From: Hyposmocoma kahamanoa
Taxonomy: Eukaryota > Arthropoda > Insecta > Lepidoptera > Cosmopterigidae
Direction of reading: 5' to 3'
DNA: 64,000 nucleotides
NCBI RefSeq assembly: GCF_003589595.1
Contig: NW_020654748.1
Location: 6,548,779 to 6,612,778 of the forward strand
Positions 1 to 11,404 of this stretch are shown here, piece after piece (the first letter of the stretch is position 1; each line of letters starts with the position of its first letter). The notes under the pieces are model-generated. The model was not told where the DNA came from. It saw nothing but the letters and a program-made list of their open reading frames with translations, and ran no database searches. The translations under genes and the position numbers were made by a program.

Positions 1-345
1 CGGACGCTCACGCGTCCAAAGACGCGTTGAAATGACCCTTATTGTGCCATCGATACTATATAAGGTATCGATGTATTGTGCAACACTATAGTTCCCTTAG
101 GTTATGCAACTACTTGTTCTTATTCTACTATGGTAGTAGGGCGGAATTTGATGAGCTTTCCATCCTACCCAATGGCATCCACTCACATGTTTTTGTCCAT
201 AATTTTTGCCAAGTATCACAAAAAAATAAGCACCTCATGGCATGACGACATTTCATAATCTTGTTATAATAAAGCCACACGTAACCATACGTCAAAAGTT
301 TTTTATCACATGACAGTCATAAAAATAATACGAACTACATAAAAC
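1..345. other. Unassigned AT-rich sequence
   Basis: No supportable gene. The short open frames here are not protein-like. Around 265-345 the sequence resembles segments near 9320-9370 and 30793-30870 (motifs such as TCAAAAGT next to an ATCAC/ATGATC core), so part of it belongs to a dispersed repeat. Confidence 0.4.
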
Positions 346-803
346 AAATAATCTCAGTATAGAGTACTAAAAAAACCGACCTCAAAAGTACGTAGAATTA
401 CGTCTATTCGTTAAGTTTTATTGAAATATCCCCTAGTTCGCCACTATACAGGACTTGACACTGGAGATAATAAAAATGGAAATAAATCGGTTCTCAGTAC
501 TCAAGGTACGTTGAGAGAAAACGCCTTGAATGGAGAAATAGCAAAATCAACCATTAAAATAATTGCTCCTTAAGTAAAATTTAGGCGCTATTTATAAAAA
601 TGAATCTTCATGCGTGAACAGCCACCCTTAGAGATGGATGATTTTCTTCAAAATGAAATGTGACCACTATGGAAGTACCCCCTTTCCAACAAAAAAAGAA
701 TCATGAAAATCGGTTCACAAATACCGGAGTTATCGCGTAACATACATACAAAAAAAAACAGTCGAATTGAGAACCTCCTGCTTTTTTGAAGTCAGTTAAG
801 AAG
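346..803 (-). repeat. ACCGACTTC-ended non-autonomous element, copy 1
   Basis: An interspersed repeat of about 450 bp. On the minus strand it starts AACTGACTTCAAAAAAG and ends with ACTTTTGAGGTCGGTTTTTTT, so its ends are short imperfect inverted repeats (ACCGACYTCAAAA). It matches the copy at 8288-8742 almost base for base and is inverted relative to 43853-44315. No coding capacity is seen. This type of sequence is common in moths and butterflies; I do not assign a superfamily. Confidence 0.75.
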
Positions 804-930
804 TCGCTTAATTATGCATATGTGAAATTTTATAACCCTCCTGTTTAGATTGTTTAAGTTGATTAGAGGAAAAATGTACCCACTATCTCCTCAGACTTCG
901 TGGAGTCATTACTCCACTACATTTCTGTCA

Positions 931-1900
931 CTACTCGACTACATTTAGTCGCGACAGGTACAGTAGCGTCGTCGGTGTTGCTGAACGGAGCAAAAAGTTC
1001 AATCCCGTCGGTGCTGTGCCACACAGGTTACGGCTGGTGGGCTTCCTCTTCCTCTTCACCACCTTTGTGAAGCCGTCCTCGTCGCACTGATGCACCTGGC
1101 TCTGTGATTTTGCAACTTTGGAGACAGGCACACGGGGATTACTTTTACTCTTAGCCGACTGTCGCCTCTCGAGTTTCGAAGTGGCGGGTCGGCTGTTAGA
1201 AGCGGCTACAGCGGAGTAAGCACATGCAGGGGCTGACATGCATACGCGTGACGTTTCCGTCGGCGGGCGGAGACGCGGGCAGCAAGGCGCGGCGCATCGC
1301 GCGCGACGGCAGCAGCGATCGGTGACGCAACTATTTGTGCCAACTCGACACTGCTGATGGATGCATTTTGCGCCTCACGTCGCGTGTTTACATTAGAGAC
1401 TTCTGGTGACCTACATACCGAAGCAGCGTTGCTTAATAACGCAACTTGGGCGCGCAGCTCACTTATGGTGTTATCTGAAGTCTCCAATCTACACTGCAAC
1501 TCAACTAGGCTTGACTTCAGGGAAGTGATATCCTTCAGCAGCCTGGTAATATCGACGTGGTCGAACGTTACGGGGGCAGTTTGTGCAGCCTTCGCCTCGA
1601 ATGTAGGCACGACGTCCGGGTCAGTCTCCTTCAGGAGACTCTTCACGCCTCCATCCCTCCGGCGAGATGGCATCTGCTCAACTTTGCCGAGGCTCTCGAA
1701 CAACAGCATCTTGCCACTGCAAATATCATTCTCGTTGAAGTTGGATTTGCAGATCTGCACGATGCTAACTTCGACCATGGTATCGATGGCGTGTTGGACA
1801 AACGCCAAAAGCTCATTGGCTATGAGTTGTTGGAACCCCACTATCACTAACGCGCAGCGGCCTATGCCGCGCGAAACTTGAATTATAATAATTCGCACTG
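931..1900 (-). pseudogene. LINE ORF1-like fragment, frameshifted
   Basis: Two overlapping minus-strand frames appear to be one decayed coding region. The upstream frame (about 1900 down to 1240) contains an acidic/helical segment with EVSIVQICKSNF, then SRRRDGG, then FDHVDITRLLKDITSLKSSL, which reads as a short coiled coil. The downstream frame (1239 down to 931) carries DGFTKVVKRKRK and ends near LLYLSRLNVVE. From memory this layout resembles ORF1 proteins of insect CR1/Jockey-type non-LTR retrotransposons, which act as nucleic-acid-binding partners of the reverse transcriptase. The region is more GC-rich than its surroundings. A frameshift near 1240, loss of a clear start and an abrupt end near 931 mark it as dead. 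No reverse transcriptase follows. The clade is uncertain. Confidence 0.6.
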
Positions 1901-2085
1901 CGTATTGGACGCATCCGTTTCCCAATGCGCACCGAACTGCTATGCGACCCAATCTCTTCCAGGAATCATAAAATCTTCTTAGATTTGCTAAAAAGTTCTG
2001 GAGCAACTACGCCGGAGATTGTAAGTAGGACATGTGCGGCTGCTTTCTTCTCTTCCGTTTTTTATAACCCTGGTGCTCTGCGCCT

Positions 2086-2250
2086 GGTGGTAAGCGACAC
2101 GTCTATCCATAACAGTTACAGTGCCATTCAGAGCTTTAAATCACAAAGATCTTAGGGTTCCCGCCACTGAGCTCGTCACCCTGAAACATAAGTTGACAAT
2201 TTCCATGTGCCTGTAATTTCACCAGCACTCTTACCCTTCTAAACCGGAAC
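2086..2250 (-). repeat. SINE-A copy (partial)
   Basis: Matches the dispersed family called SINE-A here. Shared blocks are GTAAGCGACACG, CATAACAGTTACAGTGCCA, AGCTTTAAATC and CTGTAATTTCACCAGCA. Strand is given as the orientation that ends in an A-rich tail in the complete copies. Confidence 0.7.
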
Positions 2251-3060
2251 CAATCATCTGCTGAACATAGGGCATTATAAAGTGTTTATTATGTAAATCA
2301 TGATCAGTTAAAAAGGCAGTCAAAGCGCGAAGCGCCTTTTATATTTAACAAATTTTCGATACCTAAAAACCGTAAAGGTTGTCCAAATGTTGTGTATTAT
2401 TGCTGTTGACCATCGGTAAGGGAAGAACACTGGGGTCCTGGCCCCTCGGCGTCCCCCTCCGACCCCTTTCTGGCCAGTTCATCTGCTGCGTCATTGCTAC
2501 ATAAGCCGCTATGTCATTGGACCCTCTGTAAGGTTACGTAGTTATGTGTACATACCTGCTTTAGTAATTTGTGACATCTGCAGATAAACCCTAACTTCAT
2601 GTCATAATTGCTCAGGGCTCGGAGTACTAACGTGTTACGTGTTATTTTAATTTGATAATTTATTTACCTTCATTCTTCTCTCACGATAGACGACCGAAAA
2701 TACCTGAGTATCTCAGCATAAATATCACTTGTCTTCATACAATTTATTAATTCAAAATACCTCGAAATAATTTTCTATTCTATAGCAATGTAAATATAAT
2801 ATAGATGAATCAGCAAATACATTACGTTCAAAGTCGAAAAATAAGTTAATTATGTTAATAAACGTGTATACATAAAACTCAAACGAAACTGGATCAGAAT
2901 TAACTTCAAGTAACGGTTAAAGAGTATATAATTACAAAGCTGAGAGAATGCTTGCTTTCTATGCAGGTGGTCCTTGGTTGGATCTCCAGTGTTTTCAGGT
3001 AAAAACATTCGTGGGATTTACGACAATTGCTCTTCGAATGCGTGCAGTGCTCAACCCACA
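2251..3060. other. No gene seen
   Basis: AT-rich sequence with stops in all frames. No exon, RNA gene or clear repeat end recognised. Confidence 0.4.
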
Positions 3061-3061
3061 T

Positions 3062-3130
3062 CAGAGTATGCGTGATTCTTAGAAATGAGAGTGCCTAGCA
3101 GTGGGACATACATGAACTGATGATGATAAA
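3062..3130 (+). repeat. RTE-type LINE 3' tail remnant
   Basis: Reads CTAGCAGTGGGACATACAT followed by CTGATGATGATAA, the kind of 3' end with a TGA-trinucleotide tail also seen at 20500-20625 and, inverted, at 30441-30632. Confidence 0.5.
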
Positions 3131-3499
3131 GCGATAGCTATTCCTATTTTATTTTGTAAAGCGACTACAGTACATCAGCGAGGCGCGCGCGGTACTGCTC
3201 AAATTGTTTCCAATATCTTTTACGAGCATTTGACAGTCGAGTGAAAAATTACCGAAGGATTCCATGCGATACTGTTATTTCACGCTGCGTTATTTATGCG
3301 GGAGTAATCCCTCAGCCTTTTCGTTACAAATGGGGGTGAATGTTTTCAATAGTTTGGGAAATGTGCTGTATAAAAAGGAAATAGAAACTTATTTGCCTCC
3401 TAATAAAGTGTGAACCAATTCTAAATATTTTAGGATTTCGAAATTATAAATAAGAATTCATAGAGAATACGAATATTATGATAAATTATAAATAAACAA

Positions 3500-3580
3500 T
3501 ATCACATACGTTGCTTTGACTCAAAAGTGAGTAACTAAAGCACTTATGATGTATGTGATGGAAATCACATACTACCATGT
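3500..3580 (-). repeat. SINE-C 3' fragment
   Basis: The complement contains the block around AAGTGCTTTAGTTACT that also occurs in the SINE-C copy at 54865-55020. Confidence 0.45.
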
Positions 3581-3764
3581 ACCCACTCAGATGCGATGGC
3601 GTCACCATGACAACTGGGATGCACCACGGAGATCATCAATTTGTGGATTTTAACCCTTTTGCGGTTTTTTATAAATGATAATTTCTAGAAACATGTTCTT
3701 TGGTCATTATGAGTAGAGATATCAAAATGGCTACATACTATTGGTTGCTGAACCACAACACTTT

Positions 3765-3978
3765 GAATTTTTTTTTTTTTTAATATATAATAGACACACG
3801 CTTGGCCACAATCTCACCTGATGTTAAGCGACGATGTGACCGACGATGGGACGCGTTTGCCTAAAAAATGCCTATTCACTCTAGCCTTGAATAGCCCCAA
3901 ATTGTACTTTTCGGGAAATACATATGCCGGTAGAGCATTCCATTCCTTTGCCGTACGTACTATATAATATACTTTGAA
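3765..3978 (-). repeat. LINE 3'-end fragment (CR1-like family)
   Basis: Begins at a run of 15 T and continues GCTTGGCCACAATCTCACCT, then AATGCCTATTCACTCTAGCC and GAGCATTCCATTCCTTTGCC. The same block order occurs at 32700-32965 and, inverted, at 57640-57770. The T run is the A-tail of the opposite strand. Confidence 0.55.
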
Positions 3979-5000
3979 TGAATAAGTGATTGACTGAATG
4001 ATGTTTATTTAGTAAAAATATGGTTAAAAAGGTGGTATAAATGTACATACCGACAGTTTATCCTCGTATTTTACCAATATTGTCATGCAAAATATCTTCT
4101 CCGCTATCATTCTAAGATACCTTTAACCAGTGGCAATGTTAAAATACGTTACTGCACAAAAAAACGGATGAAACAAGCATCGATATGTGCTTAAAGAAAC
4201 AAAACAATGTCCCTCAATGTAGCTAAATAGTAGATACAATGTGACCAAGCCAGACCGCAAACATTTGCCTAAGCGGTAGGTTTATGGTCCAAGTTGTAAC
4301 ATTTACCAACAGCAAAGAGTCTGATAATAATGCTTATTGCACTACCCTATTTCTAGGGCCCTGTGTCAAGGATGGGCGTGACACCTAGTTCATGAGCCGC
4401 TCATTATAGCTGCCAACCAGGCCCTAACTCATTCTGAATGCGAGCGTCAAGAGCGTTGTACGTGTTACTATTATGGCGTCATCAAAGCTTATATTTGTTG
4501 TTATTTCTCATGGAAATTTTTGTAAATTTCAAATAAAACTTTAAAGCCCCCGGCCCGAAAATCCTTATTAATATAGTCTTTGTGATATTTTTTCCGTAAA
4601 TAGGCTATGTCTTTGTTCCTGTCTATCAGGCACAACTAAACTTACTTTTCTTTACTGCTCGACCGAGTGCCCTAACTACCCTAGGTGCAGGGCGCCGCAG
4701 ATTGGTTCGCCCTCAGTCGCCGTATTTAGGGAAACTAATTCCCTATCTTTTATAATAACTTTCTAAGTTAGCGGAAGGGTGCCTTAAAATTGGGAAGTAT
4801 AACTAAATTAGGTAGGTTGGACATAGGCACAAACCTCGTATAACCAAATGGCGGTAAATAAGACAGTAAAACAGAGCCTACAAAATATTTTATTCCATTT
4901 TTGGCAATCAAGATTATCGAAAAAATTCTATATATAATAGGCCGACTGACTACGTCTCACCACTTCCCCCGTTACCCGGCTAGCTGATGGCATCGAATTG
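3979..5000. other. No gene seen
   Basis: About 1 kb of unassigned AT-rich sequence. No exon-like stretch with convincing splice signals. Confidence 0.4.
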
Positions 5001-5002
5001 GC

Positions 5003-5200
5003 TGAAGGTAGCAGTAGAGTTCCTTGTGAAAGAGTTCGTCCAGGGAAGTACCGTCACACAACAACAGTAAGAGAGCTGGTGAAATTACAGGCGCATGGGA
5101 CTTTTCAACTTAGTCTCAAGAGTTACGGGCGCAGTGGCAGTGGCCCTCAGACCTTTGCGATTTAAAGCTCTGAGGGACGCTGCAACTGTATACGAATCGA
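5003..5200 (+). repeat. SINE-A copy
   Basis: Starts AGCAGTAGAGTTCCTTGTGA and carries GAGTTCGTCCAGGGAAGTAC, GAAATTACAGGCGCATGGGA and CCTTTGCGATTTAAAGCTCT. The middle part is deleted compared with the copy at 34018-34285. Confidence 0.75.
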
Positions 5201-5394
5201 CTTGTTGGTAATAAAAAAAAGGTCGCGCTGGTATCGCAGGGCGGTTAGTGGAAGTGACGATTGGCTGGCGGAGCATGGCTGCGGGCTGGCCAACGTGACA
5301 ACTATTTTATTTGAACGGTACAAGTTGTCCATTGCCGAGTTACATTATTATAGTTGAATATTGCCTACTGAACCACCATCACTTTCACTCCTAT

Positions 5395-5510
5395 GAAAGT
5401 TTAACATATTCCATATTGGAAATGAAACAAGTTTTCCGGATTTAAATCGCGTATATTTGTTTTTTCAAACAAACCCATATTGTTCCAATTACACGAATTA
5501 CCATGTAACT
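5395..5510 (+). repeat. Penelope-type terminal repeat fragment
   Basis: GGAAATGAAACAAG, CCGGATTTAAATCGCGTAT and TCAAACAAACC match the repeat at 14521-14820, which lies beside a Penelope-like coding fragment. Confidence 0.5.
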
Positions 5511-5515
5511 TCAAC

Positions 5516-5547
5516 TTATATAACTTGATTGCGATCAAGTTATATAA
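5516..5547. other. Perfect 14-bp hairpin
   Basis: Arms 5516-5529 and 5534-5547 are exact reverse complements (core ATATAACTTGAT / ATCAAGTTATAT) around a TGCG loop. Not inside a recognised element. Confidence 0.8.
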
Positions 5548-5734
5548 ACATAGAATAATTAGAAATGCCAATGTGCAAGCTAGAAAGGTATATTGTCTCT
5601 AATTTAGAGATATCGCAAGTAAGGCTCAATTTACTGTGCCGTGGAACGGAGAGAAAGCGAATTTTTGAGACCATAATATAGTGAACAATTGACATAAAGA
5701 TATCATATTTATTTTATTGAATATAGTGATGTTT

Positions 5735-5800
5735 GTACAACCATGATATTCATATATTTTTGGTGAATATACTCCAGTAGTTTGTTATTATTATTGTCAA
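5735..5800 (-). repeat. SINE-T 3' tail
   Basis: Complement of the family tail (ATATCA ... AATAATAATAAC). Shares ATGATATTCA and TACTCCAGTAGTTTGTTA with 10473-10600 and 35305-35470. Confidence 0.55.
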
Positions 5801-6079
5801 AGTCCAAAGTCAAAATATTTGTTCACAAAACAACACATTACATTGCCTATAGGTAAGTCAAATTACAGGAAATACAACCTTAAATTATACAGGTAGTGTT
5901 TAATAAAGCAAAGTGCCACGATATGTCGAGGAAATTAATATTCATTTATAATTGAATCCTAAAATTAGTTGATTTTATAACAAGCGTGATTGATTGATGC
6001 AAAGGTCGAACAGACAACAGCTAGCTACATCTAAATTAATATTTTTGTGATAATGTAACTTGGGAAAAATACTAGGAAT

Positions 6080-6400
6080 AAGATTTTTTTTATAACATCA
6101 AGTGACGGGACGAACAAGTCATCCGCCTGATGGTAAGCTACACGCCTATCCATAACAGTATCAGAGCCACTAAGAGCTTTAAATCGCAAAGATTTGAGGG
6201 GCACTGCCTCTACGCCCGTCACCCTGAGACATAAGTTGACAACTCCCATGTGCCTGTAATGTCACCAGCACATTTCAAAACCGGTACACAGTAACACTGA
6301 CATTACTGCTTAGCGGCAGAAATAGGTAAGGTGGCAGAACTTTTCTGGACAAACTCTTTCACAAGGAGCTCTACTGCAGCTAAAAGTTGACATTTTGCTG
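6080..6400 (-). repeat. SINE-A copy, near full length
   Basis: Runs from TTTTTTTTATAACATC through AGTGACGGGACGAACAAGTC and TCACCCTGAGACATAAGTTG to GGAGCTCTACTGCAGCTAAA. The T run is the A-rich tail of the sense strand. One of the more complete copies in the window. Confidence 0.85.
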
Positions 6401-6654
6401 ATGTGACTTCGTGACATTATTAACTTTTCGCATTCTATATTGGTAACCTCACTTCCGAGTTGGTTACCTACGGGACGTGTTCCTACACTAGACATTAGCT
6501 CCTGCCAATATAACACGTATACAATGTATCATAGGTATTAAATTAAAAATAGTAATTTTAGAATGTAATAAATAATGTTATTAATTAAATTTGATACTAA
6601 GTTTTTAATTCGTGTGTTTGTCAAATTAAAGTTTTTCATAATTATATACTGTTA

Positions 6655-6760
6655 TAAAGTTGGGAGGTCTCTGGTTCGAGTCCAGTCAAATCCAAGGAAT
6701 TTTTCTTTGAGCTTATTCTATCTTTGTATCAATAACAACAATAAAGATGTCAATTGTGTA
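6655..6760 (+). repeat. SINE-T, tRNA-derived
   Basis: Contains a pol III box B-like GGTTCGAGTCC at about 6671, followed by a CAAATCCAAGGAATTTTTC segment and TTTGTATCAATAACAACAAT tail, as in the copy at 12415-12545. The box A half is missing or degenerate. Confidence 0.6.
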
Positions 6761-7023
6761 ACGTACAAATTAGACACAAGCCAAAAAACAGATCGCGCGT
6801 CTTCCAGAAAATTCTCGAAAATTGTCGTGTTTTTGTTTTAAAATAATAAAGGCAAATGAATTATTCGTCTGTTTTATGTTTTTGAAAATAATTGTTTCAA
6901 CGATCGTGGTTTTGTGGTTAAGCCGTCAATAGAAAAACAATATTATCGCGCAACCGATTTCTGTTACAATCTAGTTCTATCCGGTTTCTCTGTTAAGAAT
7001 ATCCGCTCTTCGTTACTGGCATT
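6761..7023. other. Unassigned
   Basis: A short block (TGTGTAACGTACAAATTAGA, then CGCGTCTTCCAGAAAATT) recurs in diverged form at 61450-61515, so it is part of another dispersed repeat. Confidence 0.35.
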
Positions 7024-7790
7024 GTTTGAAAGGGTGCACTCTCGTGGTGGTCCCATTGTCACCAAGGCAGAATCTGATGAAATCGAGTAAAATCCTCAAA
7101 TTTAAAAGACGTGTACATTGACATGCCGATTTCTCCATGAATTGTGGACCGATTTTGAAAACTCTCTTTTTTTGTTTGAAAGGGTGCACTCTCGTGGTGG
7201 TCCCATTGCCACCAAGGCAGAATCTGATGAAATCGAATAAAATCCTCAAATTTTAAAGACGTGTACATTGACATGCCGATTTCTCCATGAATTGTGGACC
7301 GATTTTGAAAACTCTCTTTTTTTTTGTTTGAAAGGGTGCACTCTCGTGGTGGTCCCATTGCCACCAAGGTAGAATCTGATGAAATCGAGTAAAATCCTCA
7401 AATTTAAAAGACGTGTACATTGACATCCCGATTTCTCCATGAAATGTGGACCGATTTTGAAAACTCTCTTTTTTTGTTTGAAAGGGTGCACTCTCGTGGT
7501 GGTCCCATTGCCACCAAGGCAGAATCTGATGAAATCGAGTAAAATTCTCAAATTTAAAAGACGTGTACATTGACATGCCGATTTCTCCATGAAATGTGGA
7601 CCGATTTTGAAAACTCTCTTTTTTTTGTTTGAAAGGGTGCACTCTCGTGGTGGTCCCATTGCCACCAAGGCAGAATCTGATGCAATCGAGTAAAATCCTC
7701 AAATTTTAAAGACGTGTACATTGACATGCCGATTTGTCCATGAATTGTGGACCGATTTTGAAAATTCTTTTTTGTTTGAAAGGGTATACT
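7024..7790 (+). repeat. 150-bp tandem repeat, five full units and part of a sixth
   Basis: Units start with GTTTGAAAGGGTGCACTC at 7024, 7174, 7326, 7476, 7627 and, diverged, 7774, giving a spacing of 147-152 bp. Each unit contains GTGGTCCCATTGCCACCAAG, a GACGTGTACATTGACAT block and GTGGACCGATTTTGAAA ending in a T run of variable length. Units differ by only a few substitutions, which suggests recent expansion. Long open frames on the minus strand are a by-product of the repeat, not genes. Confidence 0.95.
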
Positions 7791-8064
7791 CTCGAGGTAA
7801 TCTCAACGATGCTGTTCCGGGTTCGTTCCAGCTATCACAAATTAAAAAAATATTTTCCGCAAATAAAAGTCGACTTTTCACTTGACACAATACATGTAAT
7901 CAACTCACCTCAAATCACCGTCACCGGGACAACCAGAAAAAAAGTATAAAATGTACAAAAGAGTCCGCAATAGTCCCAGTGTCACTAAGAAGTCAGAATC
8001 TAATGAGGGGATCCCATGGAAACCGGAAAAAGCCGATAAGCAAACTTTCGAGGTCAGTTTTTTT
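7791..8064 (+). repeat. 3' part of the element carrying the tandem array
   Basis: Matches, in inverted orientation, the complete element at 17625-17997: CTTTTCACTTGACACAATAC, TGACAACCAGAAAAA-like and ATCCCATGGAAA blocks occur in the same order. It ends CTTTCGAGGTCAGTTTTTT. In the 17.6-kb copy the 150-bp unit is present only once. Confidence 0.75.
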
Positions 8065-8287
8065 TTCAATGAAAAAGTTACAATTATTAATAAAAAGTTT
8101 TCTTCATTTCATATATCAACGTGAAAGGTCGACAGAGTTCAACTAACATCAATTACGGAGTACCAACTTCTTTCACTTTTTCTATTCACATCATCGTCAG
8201 TCATCGAGAAAAACATAAATGTAACAGAAAAAAAAACGAAAAATAAGAACACGTTTATTGGCAAAATTCTTCGAGACAAGCCAGGAA

Positions 8288-8742
8288 CTTAATAATCAGT
8301 ACTGAGTACTAAAAAAACCGACGTCAAAAGTACGTGGAATTACGTTTATTGGCTAAGTTTTATTGAAATATCCTTAAATTCGCCACTATACAGGACTTGA
8401 CACTGGAGATAATAAAAATCGGTCGGCACTACTCAAAGTATATGGAGAGAATAACGCCTTGAATTGGAGAAATAGCAAAATCAACCATTAAAATAATTGG
8501 TCCTTAGTAGAATTTAGGCGCTATTTATAAAAATGAATCTTCATGCGTGAACGAACAGCCACACTTAGAGTTGGATGATTTTCTGCAAAATGAAATGGGA
8601 CCACTATGGAAGTACCCTGTTTCCAACAAAAAAGAATCATGAAAATCGGTTCTCAAATACCGGAGCTATCGCGTAACATACGTACAAAAAAAACATACAG
8701 TCGAATTGCGAACCTCCTCCTGTTTTGAAGTCGGTTAAAAAT
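8288..8742 (-). repeat. ACCGACTTC-ended element, copy 2
   Basis: Near-identical to 346-803, with ends AAAACCGACGTCAAAAGTAC and GTTTTGAAGTCGGTTAAAAA. Small indels separate the two copies. Confidence 0.8.
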
Positions 8743-9371
8743 AGAACAGAAAAACACGTTTTTTGTGTCAAATAAATATCAAGAACGTATTAAAATTCTT
8801 GTAAATATTTTTTATAATAATGTGACTAATGTGAATATCAATTTTTTACGCTTACTTTGAAGAATTTAATAAAGGCATTTAATTTATATTCAATTATACA
8901 ATACCTAGTAGGTAATAATAAAGTATAACTAATTTTGATTACTGCGTTTAGTTTTTGAAAATGAACGAATGAGATATTCTTTAGTGCACATTAAAATTAC
9001 GATGACGACCTACTTTAGATTCCAGCTCCCTCACAAACTATTAATCAACGAATGCAACTAGTACTTGTATGTAAACAACAATTGTATTTTGTGATGGTAG
9101 AAAATTAAAATTTTTCTATTTCTACCTAAAATCTTTTAACTTGAACTCCTGACCTATTGTTATTTATAGCAAGACAGTACACAGAAGCAAAAGCGAATGA
9201 TTCAATTTCTATCGGCTTTGAGGATTCCTGGAATGCCGAGGCAACAATATAGCACTATTTCGAATGTTCCATTGTCATAGTTTCATACAATTATCACCTA
9301 CTTAACTTACGCCTAACCTAGGCATTATAAAGTCACATATGATCATATGTCAAAAGTACTTAGATATCATA
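8743..9371. other. No gene seen
   Basis: AT-rich unassigned sequence. A palindromic ACATATGATCATATGT lies near 9336. Confidence 0.4.
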
Positions 9372-9445
9372 GCTCCGCATTAGGGAAACCCTGTGTCGCG
9401 GGTGCCATGGGCACACTCACAGACAACTACAAATTACACCCTATC
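9372..9445 (-). repeat. SINE-B 3' fragment
   Basis: The complement (GTGTAATTTGTAGTTGTCT, then CCATGGCACCCGCGACACAG and GGGTTTCCCTAATGCGG) matches the 3' half of the tRNA-derived SINE at 27411-27598. Confidence 0.7.
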
Positions 9446-10167
9446 TCACGAGAGAAATAATGTAGGCCTCACAATTTTAAAATCTCTAAGAGACCCCCCA
9501 AACCAGGCGTCCACGTTGATACGACTATGCCCGCGCCAGCGCGGCATATACCCGACTCTTGGCACTGTTCAGCAGTTGCTCATTCTGGTGTTACGTCCAC
9601 AAGTTAGTTAGGGATACTACGTGAGGCCAAGTAGACGCCGTGCGTGGCTTGTCAAGACGCTGAAGCTTGAAAGACGCTTGTGTGGGAGTCTCTAAAATGA
9701 CAGAGCATCATGGTAACGGAGACAGTTATTACGATGGCTAACATATCCCATGCACAGTCCAGTATGGCGGCTACTTGTGACGTGATCAGTTTGGCTAAAT
9801 TCAGGGGCGCAATAATATAGTGGCATACACGTCGATACGACAATAAGACACTATAGATACACGTAATGTAGCCGATCGTTGTGTATCGTGGACATTATTA
9901 ATCTTGATTCCAAACCCCTAACTCGTTATTTATAATGTTTTAGGTCACGTACCTAAATATTCCCATCTACCCACTTTATCTACTTTTCGACCTAATATGG
10001 AACACAAAGCCGGGACTATATTTCATGCTGAGTAACCCAGCTGAGCAGGCTAATTTTAAACGACCCAAACGCCCATTCATTTTTCGCGCAACGTGGCTTG
10101 TTAGAGATGAAAAAACATTTGTAGTTTAACTATATTTTTGACATTGGTTTGTTTAATATTAAGTTCC
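9446..10167. other. No gene seen
   Basis: Mixed-composition sequence without an exon-like reading frame or a recognised repeat. Confidence 0.4.
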
Positions 10168-10425
10168 AGTAGCAGTAGAGCTCCTTACGAAAGAGTTCGC
10201 CTAGACAACTACTGCCACGTTACCTATTTCTGCCGCCAAGCAGTAATGTGACCATTACTGCGTTCCAGTTTTGAAGGGTGTTGGTGAAATTGCAGGCACA
10301 ACAGACTTGTCAACTTACGTATCAGGGTTACAGGCGCAGTGGCAGTGCCTGTCAGATCTTTGCGTTTTAAAGCTCTGAGTGGCACTGCACCTGTTATGGG
10401 CAGGTATGTAGCTTACCGCTTCTCG
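10168..10425 (+). repeat. SINE-A copy
   Basis: Starts AGCAGTAGAGCTCCTTACGA and includes TCTGCCGCCAAGCAGTAATG, GAAATTGCAGGCACAACAGA and TTTTAAAGCTCTGAGTGGCA. Full set of family blocks. Confidence 0.85.
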
Positions 10426-10472
10426 AATTTTATAAAACAAAATTTACTAAAATTCTCAATGTTTCACTTACC

Positions 10473-10605
10473 ATGATATTCAATTATTTTTGTGAAATTA
10501 CTCCAATAGGTTGTTATAAAATTATTAATACACAAAGAAATATTTCTTTCGACCCGACTAGACTGGAACCAGCGACCTCACTATACCGGAACTATCGCTT
10601 TCCCA
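10473..10605 (-). repeat. SINE-T copy
   Basis: Complement carries a degenerate box B (GGTTCCAGTCTAG) and the family tail with ATTACTCCAATAGGTTGTTA on the plus strand. Confidence 0.6.
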
Positions 10606-10734
10606 ACTTAGTTACGGAACGAGTCACCAAACGTTACGACTTTCTGTATCTGCTTATTGCAGGTCTTTATTCTTGGTTTTATGGACTTTTTTGCCATAGC
10701 GCCAGCTGGAAGAAATCTATGAAAGTTTTTCTTT

Positions 10735-10865
10735 ACAAGATCTGCAACAAACACATTGAGAAAGGTCAGCTGACTTGTTCCGTAGCTCAGTTGGGGGAGC
10801 GATAGCCCAAGTTCGCTGGTGCAGCCGGATCGAAGTTTATGTTCGAACTTCGTATTATTCATTGT
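10735..10865 (+). repeat. SINE-T head (tRNA-like)
   Basis: GATCTGCAACAAGCACATTG leads into CCGTAGCTCAGTTGGGGGAG, a box A-like segment, and a degenerate box B (GTTCGAACTTC). It cannot fold as a functional tRNA, so it is not annotated as a tRNA gene. Confidence 0.55.
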
Positions 10866-11034
10866 AAGGTCTCTTTAATCTTTGTCGAAAGTGTGTTGCT
10901 CGACTTACTATGAAATCTCAATAATAATACATAATTACGAATTTCTGAACAACTTAAGTATATTGGATGTGAAACTATATTTGCCTTTTCACAAAAAAAT
11001 TTTTTTGCAGGTCACACGATGAGTGAGCAAATAT

Positions 11035-11230
11035 ACGCGACTAAAGATCCAAAAAAATAGCTTCATTTCCAATGTGTAGCAATCGCGATTTTATGTTCTT
11101 TCCCATGGTCACTGAGATGGTAAAGTCATCAACCCTATCATCAATCCCATTCTGTACTGAAATTACAAACGCTTATTATTTAAATACCTTATTTTTAATT
11201 TACCAAAGAAAATTCTAATTTAACAAGTGT
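11035..11230 (-). repeat. Penelope-type terminal repeat fragment
   Basis: GATCCAAAAAAATAGCTTCA, CAATCGCGATTTTA and CCATGGTCACTGAGATGGTA correspond to the repeat at 14521-14820. The parts appear rearranged rather than collinear. Confidence 0.45.
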
Positions 11231-11404
11231 ATTTTAACCCTCTTATTTAGCAGATGCGACAATAGGTACGTTTTTAATTTTTAGTTTAATTAAACCGTGT
11301 TGTATTTTTCTAATTTATACTTTTTTTTCTTTGACTCAAATACAGTTCTTTCAGCTGATATAAACATATTACGAGCATTTATTATGTAACAACGAGTAGA
11401 CCCT

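Noticed and set aside
1357..1881. 174-codon plus-strand gene
   Set aside because: Antisense shadow of the LINE ORF1 fragment, whose minus-strand frame carries the recognisable motifs.
6031..6249. Small conserved protein family (also near 17328, 35807, 49202)
   Set aside because: These similar peptides are translations of SINE-A copies and share it only because the DNA is repetitive.
7013..7702. Protein-coding genes of 78-149 codons on the minus strand
   Set aside because: Frames repeat every ~150 bp because of the tandem array, in all three frames; no conserved protein.
10779..10850. tRNA gene
   Set aside because: CCGTAGCTCAGTTGGGGGAG looks like a tRNA 5' half, but acceptor and anticodon arms do not fold and the context is SINE-T.
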